A stretch of 47,497 nucleotides of DNA. Origin: Pseudomonas sp. AL03 (GTDB lineage Bacteria > Pseudomonadota > Gammaproteobacteria > Pseudomonadales > Pseudomonadaceae). Under the pieces are notes generated by a model. It saw only the letters and a list, made by a program, of their open reading frames with translations. It made no database searches and was not told the DNA's origin. The position numbers were made by a program, and so were the translations under genes. Shown here piece by piece: positions 33,401 to 41,789 of this stretch (within the stretch, counting starts at the first letter, position 1; each line of letters opens with the position of its first letter). The stretch is from positions 1 to 47,497 of the forward strand of contig NZ_JASBRE010000036.1 of NCBI RefSeq assembly GCF_029960815.1, read 5' to 3'.

Positions 33401-34585
33401 ATGCACAACAATATGAACATCAAGCATCGTTTCTTGCCTGTCTTCATCGCCAGCCTGTCGACCCTCGGTTTGAGCTCGATGGCCGAAGCCGAGATCATGC
33501 TGTATGACAAGGACCAGACCACGTTTTCCACCGATGGCTACATCAACGCCTTCTATGTGAACAGCGATGTGGACCGTGCCGGCGACCAGTTCGACCGCAA
33601 ACAGGCGCGTGTGAAGATGGGCTTTTTGCCCAACTACCTGGGCTTCAACATGAGCAAGCAGATCGATGACCTCAAGCTCGGTGCCCGGACTTCGTTCTGG
33701 GTGACCATCAACGACAGCGAAACCAACGGCACCGACACCGCCATCGATGTGCGGCAGTTCTACGGCACCGTGGCTAATCCTGAGTGGGGTGAGGTGTTGA
33801 TCGGCAAGGACTTTGGCCTGTTCGCCCGCTCCAACATCCTGCTGGATGAAATGCTCACCGGTTACGGCCAGGTCAGCGATTCCCTGGGGCTGGTGGACGG
33901 TGGCGGGGTGTCGTTCGGCAACATCGGCACGGGTTATCCATACCCGTTCCCTACGTCGCAGATTACCTATCGCACGCCGGTGATGGAGGGCTTGCGGGTG
34001 GCGGTGGGGATCATGGACCCGGTGGACACCAACGACAGCAGTCCATTGGGCAAGGCCTATCAGGAGAACCCGCGCACCGAGAGCGAGATCACCTATCAGT
34101 TCGACGTTGCCGGGGCGAAGATCTACAGCTGGGTCAACGGCAGCTACCAGACTTCCGACAATACCGACTCCACTGTCCAGTCCATCACCTCCAAAGGTGT
34201 CGGCTACGGTGTGCAAGCGAAGATGGGTGGGCTGTCTCTTACCGGCTCCGGTTTCCAGGCCAAGGGCATCAACCCGTTCTTCACCAACAACGCCGGTGAA
34301 CCGACCCTGCGCAACGTCGACAGTGACGGTTACTTGCTGCAGGGCTCCTACAAACTCGGCAAGAACCGACTGGCCTTGTCTTACGGCAAGACCAACGACG
34401 ACGGCAATGGCGTGGTCGGCAGCGGCGCGGACTACGAGACGCGCGGCATTGCGCTGTTCCATGACGTCAACGACAACCTCAAGCTGGTGGCCGAGTACAA
34501 CCAGTTCGCAATCAACGGCCACGACACCAGCGACCAGAACGAAGACACCGACACCTTTGCGGTGGGGGCGGTGCTGACCTGGTAA
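33401..34585 (+). CDS. Outer-membrane porin (Gram-negative general porin type)
   Basis: This 394-residue exported beta-barrel has a signal peptide of about 30 residues ending near MAEA-EIM and beta-strand-rich sequence with alternating polar and hydrophobic residues. The C-terminal strand TDTFAVGAVLTW ends in an aromatic residue as outer-membrane insertion requires. It resembles the OmpC/Porin_4 group rather than OprD. GGAG before 33401 supports that ATG over a second one 12 bp later. Substrate selectivity is unknown. A REPIN-like element follows 53 bp downstream; the 208 bp upstream show no other feature. Confidence 0.88.
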   Translation: MHNNMNIKHRFLPVFIASLSTLGLSSMAEAEIMLYDKDQTTFSTDGYINAFYVNSDVDRAGDQFDRKQARVKMGFLPNYLGFNMSKQIDDLKLGARTSFWVTINDSETNGTDTAIDVRQFYGTVANPEWGEVLIGKDFGLFARSNILLDEMLTGYGQVSDSLGLVDGGGVSFGNIGTGYPYPFPTSQITYRTPVMEGLRVAVGIMDPVDTNDSSPLGKAYQENPRTESEITYQFDVAGAKIYSWVNGSYQTSDNTDSTVQSITSKGVGYGVQAKMGGLSLTGSGFQAKGINPFFTNNAGEPTLRNVDSDGYLLQGSYKLGKNRLALSYGKTNDDGNGVVGSGADYETRGIALFHDVNDNLKLVAEYNQFAINGHDTSDQNEDTDTFAVGAVLTW

Positions 34586-34924
34586 TCCCTTGGCGAAGGA
34601 GATGGCCCTGATGCCTTTCGACTAGCCATTACCCGATCTGTAGCAGCTGTCGAGCACCGCGAGGCAGCGTTCGGCTGCGAAGCAGTCGTGAAATCAGACA
34701 ATGCGATGTTTCAGGAAAACCTCGCACTCAGGTTTTGCGACTGCTTCGCAGCCGAACGCAGCCTCGCAGGCTCGACAGCTGCTACAGAATTTGAGTTGTC
34801 CTTGAAACGGTCGCACAGACTCTCATCCCATCGAAGCGGCTACCCGCTACCCAAGTAGCATACGTCGCGACCCTCAGGCTTCGTACACTCGAGCCTCATA
34901 CATGCGCACCTGCGGGAGGCGACG
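34586..34924. other. Intergenic region with REPIN-like element
   Basis: This 339-bp gap holds the paired palindrome at 34638-34787. About 135 bp remain before nosP, where its promoter must lie. I see no further gene or clear operator. Confidence 0.6.
34638..34787. repeat. REPIN-like paired palindrome 3 (subtype A)
   Basis: CTGTAGCAGCTGTCGAGC at the left is matched by its reverse complement ending at 34787. Inner parts CGTTCGGCTGCGAAGCAGTCG and GACTGCTTCGCAGCCGAACG also pair. The right arm carries a small deletion relative to the left (GCAGGCTCGAC against GTCGAGCACCGCGAGGC). Confidence 0.85.
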
Positions 34925-36088
34925 ATGCAGCAGGTCCAGAACGAAGGTGTTGTCAGTGCAATGTCCCAGGCCACCGATGCCCAGCAGGCTGCTCAGGAAT
35001 TGGCGCGGCAGTTGTTGCACCCGCATCTGGGATTTGTGCTGTTCTTCTGTTCCGCCGAGTACGACTTGCAGGCACTGGGCCTGGCCTTGCAACAAAGCTT
35101 CGGTGGCATTCGCCTGGTGGGTTGCACCAGCGCCGGGGAAATCACGCCGTTGGGCTACGGTCGCAACTGCGTGACCGCGGTGGGCTTGGACCATCGGCAT
35201 TTTTCCATCGACGCCGAATTGATCTCCGAGATGGAGCGCTTCAGCCTGATCGACGCCCAGCAAATGGTCGAGCGACTGGTCAGTGGCTGTCGCAGCAACA
35301 CCCAGGCACCGATCAAGGGCAACAGCTTCGCGCTGACCCTGCTTGATGGTTTGTCCAGCCGTGAAGAAATGGTCCTCGCGGCCCTGAGTGCGGCGCTGGG
35401 TGACATCCCGCATTTTGGCGGTTCGGCCGGCGACGACAATTACCTGACCCACACCCACGTCTATTTTAATGGCGAGTTCCACAGCGGCGCGGCGGTGGTG
35501 GTGCTGGTCAACACCTGGCTGGATTTCGAGGTGTTCACCACTCACCATATTTTGCCGAGGGCGGAAAAACTGGTGGTCACCGGCGCCGACAGCGCCTCGC
35601 GCCGGGTCTTTGAACTCAATGCCGAGCCGGCCGCCGAAGAGTATGCCCGGCACATCGGTGTGCCGGTAGCGGAGCTCGATCATCGGATCTTCGCCGCACA
35701 CCCATTGGCCGTACGGATCAACGATGAGTATTACGTGCGGGCGATCCAGCAGGTTCATCCAGACCTGAGCCTGAGTTTCTACTGCGCAGTGGAAAACGGC
35801 ATCGTCCTCACGGTCATGACGCCGGGCCCGATGCTGCCGAATCTGCAAACGCTGTTCGAAGGGTTGCAGGAGCGCCTCGGCGATCTGCTGCTGACCATCG
35901 GCTGCGATTGCTTTCTCAGGCGTCTGGAACTGGAAGACGGCGGCAGTCTGGAGCAGATAGGGGCTTTTTTGCGTGACCAACGGGTGATGGGTTTCAACAC
36001 CTACGGAGAACAGTTCAATGGCATGCATATCAACCAGACCTTCACCGGGGTTGCCATTGCCCGAGGCCGGTCCCCTGGACACCGCTGA
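34925..36088 (+). CDS. nosP: FIST-domain heme/nitric-oxide sensor NosP
   Basis: This 387-residue cytosolic protein has a FIST_N domain (about 30-225; GIRLVGCTSAGEITPLGYG, DIPHFGGSAGDDN) and a FIST_C domain (about 225-365; NDEYYVRAIQQVHPDLSLSFYCAVENG). In P. aeruginosa the FIST protein NosP (PA1975) binds heme and NO and regulates the kinase NahK encoded next to it. Here the same pair occurs, with a 71-bp overlap into the kinase gene. GGGAGG precedes the ATG. The heme ligand cannot be assigned from sequence alone. Confidence 0.86.
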   Translation: MQQVQNEGVVSAMSQATDAQQAAQELARQLLHPHLGFVLFFCSAEYDLQALGLALQQSFGGIRLVGCTSAGEITPLGYGRNCVTAVGLDHRHFSIDAELISEMERFSLIDAQQMVERLVSGCRSNTQAPIKGNSFALTLLDGLSSREEMVLAALSAALGDIPHFGGSAGDDNYLTHTHVYFNGEFHSGAAVVVLVNTWLDFEVFTTHHILPRAEKLVVTGADSASRRVFELNAEPAAEEYARHIGVPVAELDHRIFAAHPLAVRINDEYYVRAIQQVHPDLSLSFYCAVENGIVLTVMTPGPMLPNLQTLFEGLQERLGDLLLTIGCDCFLRRLELEDGGSLEQIGAFLRDQRVMGFNTYGEQFNGMHINQTFTGVAIARGRSPGHR

Positions 36089-38654
36089 GCTTCAAGCGCA
36101 GATCGCCAGCCTGCAGCGCGACAACCACAAACTGCAGCGCATCAATGGCGCGCTGATCGAGCGGATCGAGTCCGGCATCACTCGCGGCAACGACCCCTAC
36201 GCGGCGTTCCAGCATTCGGTGGTGCTGGCCGAACAGGTGCGTGAGCGCACCGACGCCTTGAACCAGGCCATGGCTGAACTCAAGTCAGGCAATCACTTGC
36301 TCAGCGAAGCGCGCCTGCGCGCGGAAACCGCGCATCAGCATTTGATCGATGCCATCGAGAGCATTTCCGATGCGTTTGTGCTGTTCGATGCGGACCAGCG
36401 GATCGTGCTGTTCAACAGCCGCTTCAAGGCTTTCTGGGGCAACAGCCGGGTGCGGATCAACGCCGGCATGCGCCTGGCCGAGGTCAAGCGGCTGATGTCC
36501 GCCACGGGGCTGTTCACCGAAGAACCGCGCGGGCATGCCGACGAAAATCTGCTGTATCGCCTGCAGGACGGTCGCTGGTTGCAAGTCAGCGAACGACCCA
36601 CCCAAGAGGGCGGACGGGTGATCCTGTTCACCGACATTACCGACGTCAAACTCAGCGAAACCGTGCGCCGCGAGCAGGCGGTGGCGCAGAAATCGCATCT
36701 GTTGCAACGGGCGGTCGACAACCTTTCCCAAGGGGTGGCGATGGTCAACGCCGAGGGCATTCTGGAACTGTGGAACCGACGTTTCCTCGAGCTGAGCGGC
36801 CTGGCGCCGGTGGCGGCCCATCGGCAGTTCGCCGAGGTGATCGCCGACAGCGAGTTGCACTTGCTGACGCCGGCCAGTCGTGATCTAAACGGGCGGCACG
36901 TGCAGGAATGCGAGCAGCGCCTCTACGATGGCCGGGTGCTGGAAATCCGCACCCATCCATTGCCCACCGGCGGTTTCGTCAATACCTTCACCGACATCAC
37001 CGAACGCTACCAACACGCCGAAGCGCTGAGCGAAAGCGAGCGCTGGATTCGCCTGATCACCGACCACGTGCCGGCGCTGATTGCCTACCTGAATGCCGAT
37101 CTGGTCTACGAATTCACCAACAAGGTGTATGAAGAATGGTACTGCTGGCCTCGGGGCGTGATGCTTGGGCAGAGCCTGCGCGAAGTCCACAGCGAACAGC
37201 ATTACCAGCGCCTGGAAGCCTATGTGGCTCGGGCGTTGGCCGGTGAGAGCGTGACGTTCGAGTTCGCCGAAACCAACATCAACAACCAGGAGCGCTACAT
37301 GCTGCGCTCCTACGTGCCTAATCGCCTGGCCACCGGGGAAGTGGTGGGGATTTTCGTGTTGATCCGCGACATCACCGAGCGCCGCCGCACCGCCGAGGCG
37401 CTGCACCAGGCCTATCAGAACCTTGAGTTGCGGGTGCGCGAGCGGACGGCGGAACTGACGACGCTCAACGACCAATTGCTGCGCGAGATCGACGAGCGTC
37501 GGCGCGTGGAGTCTCGCCTGCGCGAAGCCAAACTCGAGGCCGAGCAGGCCAACCTGTCAAAGACCAAGTTTCTCGCCGCCGTCAGTCACGACTTGCTGCA
37601 ACCGCTGAACGCCGCGCGGCTGTTTACCAGCGCTTTGCTGGAACGACGCGAACCGGTGGCCAATGCGATTTTGGTGCGTAACGTCAGCAATTCCCTGGAA
37701 GACGTGGAAAACCTGCTGGGCACCCTGGTGGATATCTCCAAACTGGATGCCGGGGTGATCAAGGCCGACATTGCGCCGTTTGCCCTGAGCGAACTGCTGG
37801 AAAACCTCGCGGCCGAGTACACCCAGGTGGCTCGCAGTGAAGGCCTTGAGCTGCATTTCATTCCGTGTTCCGCGCTGGTGCGCAGCGACATTCAGTTGCT
37901 GGCGCGGATTCTGCGAAATCTGTTGAGCAACGCCATTCGCTACACCTACAGCGGTCGTGTGGTGCTCGGTTGCCGGCGTCATCACCAGCGCCTGTCGATT
38001 GAGGTCTGGGACAGCGGCATGGGCATTGCCGAAAACCGTCTGGAAGAGATTTTTCAGGAGTTCAAGCGCGGTGACGTGCAGCGTCCTGATCAGGATCGCG
38101 GGTTAGGTCTGGGCCTGGCGATCGTGGAGAAGATTGCCGGGATTCTCGGACACCGCATTCACGTGCGTTCGTGGCCGGGCAAGGGCTCAATGTTTTCCGT
38201 CGAAGTGCCCTTGAGTGCTACGGCACCCAAGGCGCTGCCGAGTCTGCTGATGAGTGAACCGATGCTTGAACGTCTGCGTGGGGCGCGGGTGTGGGTGCTG
38301 GATAACGACGCGGCCATTTGCGCCGGCATGCGCACATTGCTCGAAGGGTGGGGGTGTCTGGTGGTCACGGCGCTGTCCGAGGAGGACCTGGCGCGGCAAG
38401 TGGACAACTATCACGAAGAAGCAGACTTGCTGATCGCCGACTATCACCTGGATGACGATCAGAACGGCGTCGATGCCGTGGCCCGGATCAACGCCCGTCG
38501 CGGCTCGGCCATTCCGGCGATGATGATCACCGCCAATTACAGCAACGAACTCAAGTTGCAGATCCGTGAGTTGGGGCACACCTTGATGCACAAGCCGGTG
38601 CGGCCGATGAAGCTGAAGACGGCGATGAGTCATCTCCTAGGCCTATCCCGATAA
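36018..38654 (+). CDS. nahK: Hybrid sensor histidine kinase NahK (ErcS'-type)
   Basis: This 878-residue soluble hybrid kinase starts with a coiled coil (about 22-110). Three PAS domains follow, beginning near 111 (ISDAFVLFDADQRIVLF), 231 (LSQGVAMVNAEGILELW) and 345 (ITDHVPALIAYLNADLVYEF). Then come a coiled linker, HisKA with AAVSHDLLQPLNAARLF (about 520), an ATPase domain (NLLSNAIRYTY, GLGLGLAIVEKIAG) and a C-terminal receiver (LLIADYHLDDD, from about 754). Length and layout match P. aeruginosa NahK, which feeds the HptB/Gac pathway controlling biofilm. The ATG at 36018 lies inside nosP with GGAG nine bases upstream. No membrane helix is present, consistent with control by cytosolic NosP. 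Confidence 0.9.
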   Translation: MACISTRPSPGLPLPEAGPLDTAELQAQIASLQRDNHKLQRINGALIERIESGITRGNDPYAAFQHSVVLAEQVRERTDALNQAMAELKSGNHLLSEARLRAETAHQHLIDAIESISDAFVLFDADQRIVLFNSRFKAFWGNSRVRINAGMRLAEVKRLMSATGLFTEEPRGHADENLLYRLQDGRWLQVSERPTQEGGRVILFTDITDVKLSETVRREQAVAQKSHLLQRAVDNLSQGVAMVNAEGILELWNRRFLELSGLAPVAAHRQFAEVIADSELHLLTPASRDLNGRHVQECEQRLYDGRVLEIRTHPLPTGGFVNTFTDITERYQHAEALSESERWIRLITDHVPALIAYLNADLVYEFTNKVYEEWYCWPRGVMLGQSLREVHSEQHYQRLEAYVARALAGESVTFEFAETNINNQERYMLRSYVPNRLATGEVVGIFVLIRDITERRRTAEALHQAYQNLELRVRERTAELTTLNDQLLREIDERRRVESRLREAKLEAEQANLSKTKFLAAVSHDLLQPLNAARLFTSALLERREPVANAILVRNVSNSLEDVENLLGTLVDISKLDAGVIKADIAPFALSELLENLAAEYTQVARSEGLELHFIPCSALVRSDIQLLARILRNLLSNAIRYTYSGRVVLGCRRHHQRLSIEVWDSGMGIAENRLEEIFQEFKRGDVQRPDQDRGLGLGLAIVEKIAGILGHRIHVRSWPGKGSMFSVEVPLSATAPKALPSLLMSEPMLERLRGARVWVLDNDAAICAGMRTLLEGWGCLVVTALSEEDLARQVDNYHEEADLLIADYHLDDDQNGVDAVARINARRGSAIPAMMITANYSNELKLQIRELGHTLMHKPVRPMKLKTAMSHLLGLSR

Positions 38655-38670
38655 CTTGAGACTGACTGAA

Positions 38671-38807
38671 CCTGTAGCAGCTGGCGAAGCCTGCGTTCGG
38701 CTGCGCAGCAGTCGTAAACCCTAAAGGCGCGGTCCTCCTGAAGCACCGCATTGTCTGAATTCACGACTGCTGCGCAGCCGAACGCAGGCTTCGCCAGCTG
38801 CTACAGG
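38671..38807. repeat. REPIN-like paired palindrome 4 (subtype B)
   Basis: CCTGTAGCAGCTGGCGAAGC at 38671 is matched by its reverse complement ending at 38807. Arms are about 45 bp, including CTGCGTTCGGCTGCGCAGCAGTCGT, with no mismatch seen. Subtype B differs from A after the CAGCTG core (GGCGAAGCCTGCG). It lies between convergent nahK and agmR and may form a bidirectional terminator-like structure. Confidence 0.88.
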
Positions 38808-38877
38808 GAGTGTGTCGCCGTAAACTCCCCTTAACTGATCGGCATTAGGGCATGCCACTCAGCACTGTAAACGTGTT

Positions 38878-39540
38878 TCAGCGCCGCAAATACGACCCGA
38901 AATCAATGTCGCCGGCACTCAAAATCGCCTGCACCCGGTTGTGCACATTGAGTTTGCGCAGGATCGCCGAGACGTGGGCCTTGACCGTGGTTTCGGCGAT
39001 TTCCAGGGTGTAGGCGATCTGTTTGTTCGACTCGCCCTTGGTCATGCGTTCGAGCACCAGCAATTGCTTGCGGGTCAAGGCCTGGAGCAGTTCCGGCGGG
39101 AAGCTCGGGGCATCGTTCATGCGCCTTGAGCCGCATTTTTGCGTGCGGATGATGTCCGGTGGCAAGTAGACATTGCCGTTGAGGATCTGCTGGATGGCCT
39201 CGGTCATCTGCACCCGTGGCGAGGATTTGGTGATGAAACCCACCGCGCCATAGGTGATGGCTTGCAGCACGACTTGTTTGTCCTGTTCGGCCGAGACGAT
39301 CACCACCGGAATGGTCGGCGCCTCGTTGCGCAGGTTGATCAGGCCATTGAGGCCGTGCATGCCGGGCATGTTCAGGTCGAGCAGGATCAGGTCCAGGTCG
39401 TCGTGTTCCTGAGTCAGCGCCAGGGCGCTGTCCAGGTCGGCGGTTTCCATCACCTCGCTGCCCGGAAAACCATCGCTGATGACGTTATGAATGGCTTCGC
39501 GAAACAGCGGGTGATCGTCGGCAATCAGAATTTTGTACAT
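38878..39540 (-). CDS. agmR: LuxR-type response regulator AgmR/ErbR
   Basis: This 220-residue NarL-family regulator has an N-terminal receiver (MYKILIADDHPLFREAI, Asp in LILLDLNMPGMHG, Lys in FITKSS) and a C-terminal LuxR helix-turn-helix (LTRKQLLVLERMTKGESNKQIAYTLEIAETTVKAHVSAILRKL). In P. aeruginosa and P. putida this regulator (AgmR/ErbR) controls PQQ-dependent alcohol oxidation and its accessory genes, which are encoded next to it here. The partner kinase could be NahK or a kinase elsewhere. It is a minus-strand gene 56 bp after the CXXCW-protein gene, possibly co-transcribed. Confidence 0.9.
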   Translation of the reverse strand: MYKILIADDHPLFREAIHNVISDGFPGSEVMETADLDSALALTQEHDDLDLILLDLNMPGMHGLNGLINLRNEAPTIPVVIVSAEQDKQVVLQAITYGAVGFITKSSPRVQMTEAIQQILNGNVYLPPDIIRTQKCGSRRMNDAPSFPPELLQALTRKQLLVLERMTKGESNKQIAYTLEIAETTVKAHVSAILRKLNVHNRVQAILSAGDIDFGSYLRR

Positions 39541-39596
39541 AGCCTTTCACCTCATTATTTTGATTAGGGTGTGGCAACAACGCGCCCGCGTAAAGA

Positions 39597-40154
39597 TCAG
39601 GGAAAGGGCTCGGGCTGGGCGGGCGCTACGGGCAGGTTGGCTGCCTGCCAGGCGTCCAGGCCGTCGCGATACCAGTACAGCGTCTTATAGCCCATGGCGG
39701 CGGCGCGTTTCACGGCGTTCCAGCTCAGCCAGCAATCGGAGCGGCAATAGAAGACCAGCGGTTGCGCGAGATCGCCTGCAGTCAATGTGTTCAGCTTATG
39801 CGCAAAATAGTCCTGCCAGTCGGGCGTCAGGTCACCGTCGCCGGTATTGGCCAGCCAATGGCTGCCGGGCAGGTTTTCGTGGGGCTGGTCCTCGATGAAA
39901 CGTCCTTGCAGCCATTGCCGGCGGTAGACGTCGATCAGCACCGGACGGGGCGTCTGGGTCAGCAGGGTTTGCAGGGCCGCGGTATCAATGATGCCGGCGC
40001 CCTGTACTTGATTCGGGGTCGGGCTGCGGTAAAGACCGATGCGATAGCCGTCGGCTGAGAACAGCGGTGTTTCGGCCTGCGCGACGCCCAGCAACAGGCT
40101 TAGCGATAGCGCAGCGAGAGAAGGGCGCAGCAGACGACGTCGGGCACGCGGCAT
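39597..40154 (-). CDS. PQQ-dependent catabolism-associated CXXCW rhodanese-like protein
   Basis: This 185-residue exported protein has a signal peptide with twin Arg-rich start (PRARRRLLRP) ending near AQA-ET, and a rhodanese-like fold (RPVLIDVYRR, PLVFYCRSDCWLSWNAVKRA, YWYRDGLDAW). The CRSDCW motif (CxxxCW, with the rhodanese active-site loop) defines the family linked to PQQ-dependent alcohol and methanol oxidation loci. ATG at 40154 is chosen because AAGGA is well spaced; an upstream TTG at 40163 would be too close to it. A 17-bp candidate regulator site lies 79 bp upstream. Confidence 0.86.
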   Translation of the reverse strand: MPRARRRLLRPSLAALSLSLLLGVAQAETPLFSADGYRIGLYRSPTPNQVQGAGIIDTAALQTLLTQTPRPVLIDVYRRQWLQGRFIEDQPHENLPGSHWLANTGDGDLTPDWQDYFAHKLNTLTAGDLAQPLVFYCRSDCWLSWNAVKRAAAMGYKTLYWYRDGLDAWQAANLPVAPAQPEPFP

Positions 40155-40232
40155 GGGGTTCAATCCTTATAGTTATGAACCCATTACATGCCAGTCTCGG
40201 TGCGTTGGGAATGCGACGATAGACAGGTAAAG

Positions 40233-40249
40233 CAGTACTAAAGTAGTAA
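40233..40249 (-). promoter_or_regulatory. Candidate AgmR-type operator upstream of CXXCW gene
   Basis: The plus strand reads CAGTACTAAAGTAGTAA. The same site with two changes occurs at 44047-44063, and both lie 78-79 bp before the start codon of a minus-strand gene. Assignment to AgmR/ErbR is inference from the shared locus. Confidence 0.5.
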
Positions 40250-40269
40250 TTTCGTCCTGTTCTGTGTTG

Positions 40270-41061
40270 TTAGCTGGATTTGCGCAATGCCGCATGTTGC
40301 GGGTTGAAGGTGAGCACGGCGAGCAGAGCGAATAACAATGTCAGCCCCACACACACCGCCAATGCCAACGGATTGAAGCGTTCATGCAGGGCAAACCGCA
40401 CCAGCTCCACCGCATGGGTGAACGGGTTCAACGCGCACAACCCGTACAGCCACTCGCTGGACTCGCGCATTTTCCACAGTGGGTACAGCGCCGACGACAG
40501 GAAAAACAGCGGGAAGATCACGAAATTCATCACCCCGGCAAAGTTCTCCAGCTGACGGATGGCGTTGGACAGCAACAAGCCCAGTGCGCTGAGCATCAAT
40601 GCCACCAGCAGCAACGCCGGTAATGCAATCAACAAGCCCATGGCCGGTGGTTGCACACCGTACAGCCAGGCAATCGCCAGGAAGGCATAGACCTGCAACA
40701 GCGAGATCAGCGAGGTGGCCAACAACTTGCTGCACAACAGAAAGGGGCGGGACAGGGGGCTGGTCAGCAGCACGCGCATGCTGCCCATTTCCCGGTCGTA
40801 GACCATCGACAGCGAACCTTGCATGCCGTTGAACAGCAGGATCATGCAGGCCAGCCCGGGGATGATGTAGACCTCATAGGGAATGTAGGTGTCGTAGGGC
40901 TCGATGATCGCGATCCCGAGAGCGGCGCGAAAACCGGCGGCGAACACCAGCAACCACAGCAACGGCCGCACCAGCGCGCTAAGAAACCGCGTGTGCTGCA
41001 ACACAAAGCGCAGCCATTCACGCAGCACGATGCCGCTGAAACATTGCCAATAAGCATTCAT
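40270..41061 (-). CDS. ABC transporter permease of the PQQ/alcohol-oxidation locus
   Basis: This 263-residue inner-membrane protein is of the ABC-2 type, with six hydrophobic helices and the family's conserved region (GLACMILLFNGMQGSLSMVYDREMGSMRVLLTSPLSRPFLLCSKLLA). With the overlapping ATPase gene (4 bp) it forms an export-type ABC transporter conserved beside PQQ-dependent alcohol dehydrogenase genes; the cargo is unknown. AGGAG lies 8 nt before the ATG. Confidence 0.9.
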   Translation of the reverse strand: MNAYWQCFSGIVLREWLRFVLQHTRFLSALVRPLLWLLVFAAGFRAALGIAIIEPYDTYIPYEVYIIPGLACMILLFNGMQGSLSMVYDREMGSMRVLLTSPLSRPFLLCSKLLATSLISLLQVYAFLAIAWLYGVQPPAMGLLIALPALLLVALMLSALGLLLSNAIRQLENFAGVMNFVIFPLFFLSSALYPLWKMRESSEWLYGLCALNPFTHAVELVRFALHERFNPLALAVCVGLTLLFALLAVLTFNPQHAALRKSS

Positions 41062-41789
41062 AGGGCGACTCCTGATGTTGTCAGGCGGGTGAAGGCCGAC
41101 CCGAGATCGCCGCCATGTTCCTGGCTCAAGGCATCCGCCTGCCCGCTGGCCACCAGCCGGCCTTGATGGAGAATCAGCAAGTCGTCGCAGGGCTGCACCT
41201 CATCCAGCAAATGGGTGGTCCAGAGCACGCTGATGTTCTGCTCGCGGCACAGGCTGCGGATGTGCTGATTGAGGGCCAGCCGGCTGGCCGGGTCGAGGCC
41301 GGCGCTGGCCTCGTCGAGCAGCAGCAGGCGCGGTTCATGCAGCAAGGCGCGGGCGATTTCCACCCGGCGACGGTGGCCGCCATTGAGTTCGCGGACCCGC
41401 TCGCGACGGCGTTCAGTCAGGGACTGACGGGCCAGTTCGGCGTCGACCCGGATTCCAGTCTGACGCCGGGACATCCCATGCAGCGCGGCGTGATAACGCA
41501 GGTTTTGCTCGACGCTGAGGTCCAGGTCCAGGGTGCTTTGCTGAAACACCACACCCAGTTGCTTGAGCGCCGGGCGCGCCGCGTTACGCAGCGAACAACC
41601 GCCGACGCGGATGTCACCGCGCTGCACATCGTAGAGACGAGTGAGCAGGGCGATCAGCGTCGATTTACCCGCGCCGTTCGGCCCGAGCAGCGCCGCGAAA
41701 CGTCCGGGTGCCAAGCTGAAACTCACCTGACGCAACGCCTCGCGCGCGCCATAGGCGAAACTCAGGTCGCTGACTTCCAGTGCGTTCAT
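41058..41789 (-). CDS. ABC transporter ATP-binding protein of the PQQ/alcohol-oxidation locus
   Basis: This 243-residue ATPase has Walker A LLGPNGAGKSTLIALL, Q-loop VFQQ, Walker B LLLLDEASAGLDP and a switch His in WTTHLLDE. The signature motif is LNGGHRRRVEIARALL, where LSGGQ is usual, a variant worth noting but compatible with function. The start at 41789 overlaps the propeller gene stop by 4 bp (ATGA); upstream in-frame Met at 41810 lies inside that gene. It acts with the following permease. Confidence 0.9.
   Translation of the reverse strand: MNALEVSDLSFAYGAREALRQVSFSLAPGRFAALLGPNGAGKSTLIALLTRLYDVQRGDIRVGGCSLRNAARPALKQLGVVFQQSTLDLDLSVEQNLRYHAALHGMSRRQTGIRVDAELARQSLTERRRERVRELNGGHRRRVEIARALLHEPRLLLLDEASAGLDPASRLALNQHIRSLCREQNISVLWTTHLLDEVQPCDDLLILHQGRLVASGQADALSQEHGGDLGSAFTRLTTSGVAL

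Noticed and set aside
33269..34522. 417-codon minus-strand open frame over the porin gene
   Set aside because: Composition is that of a reverse-complement shadow (His/Val/Gly-rich) and the plus-strand porin is clear.
34874..36082. 402-codon minus-strand open frame over nosP
   Set aside because: It is a shadow of the FIST gene with no motif or ribosome site.
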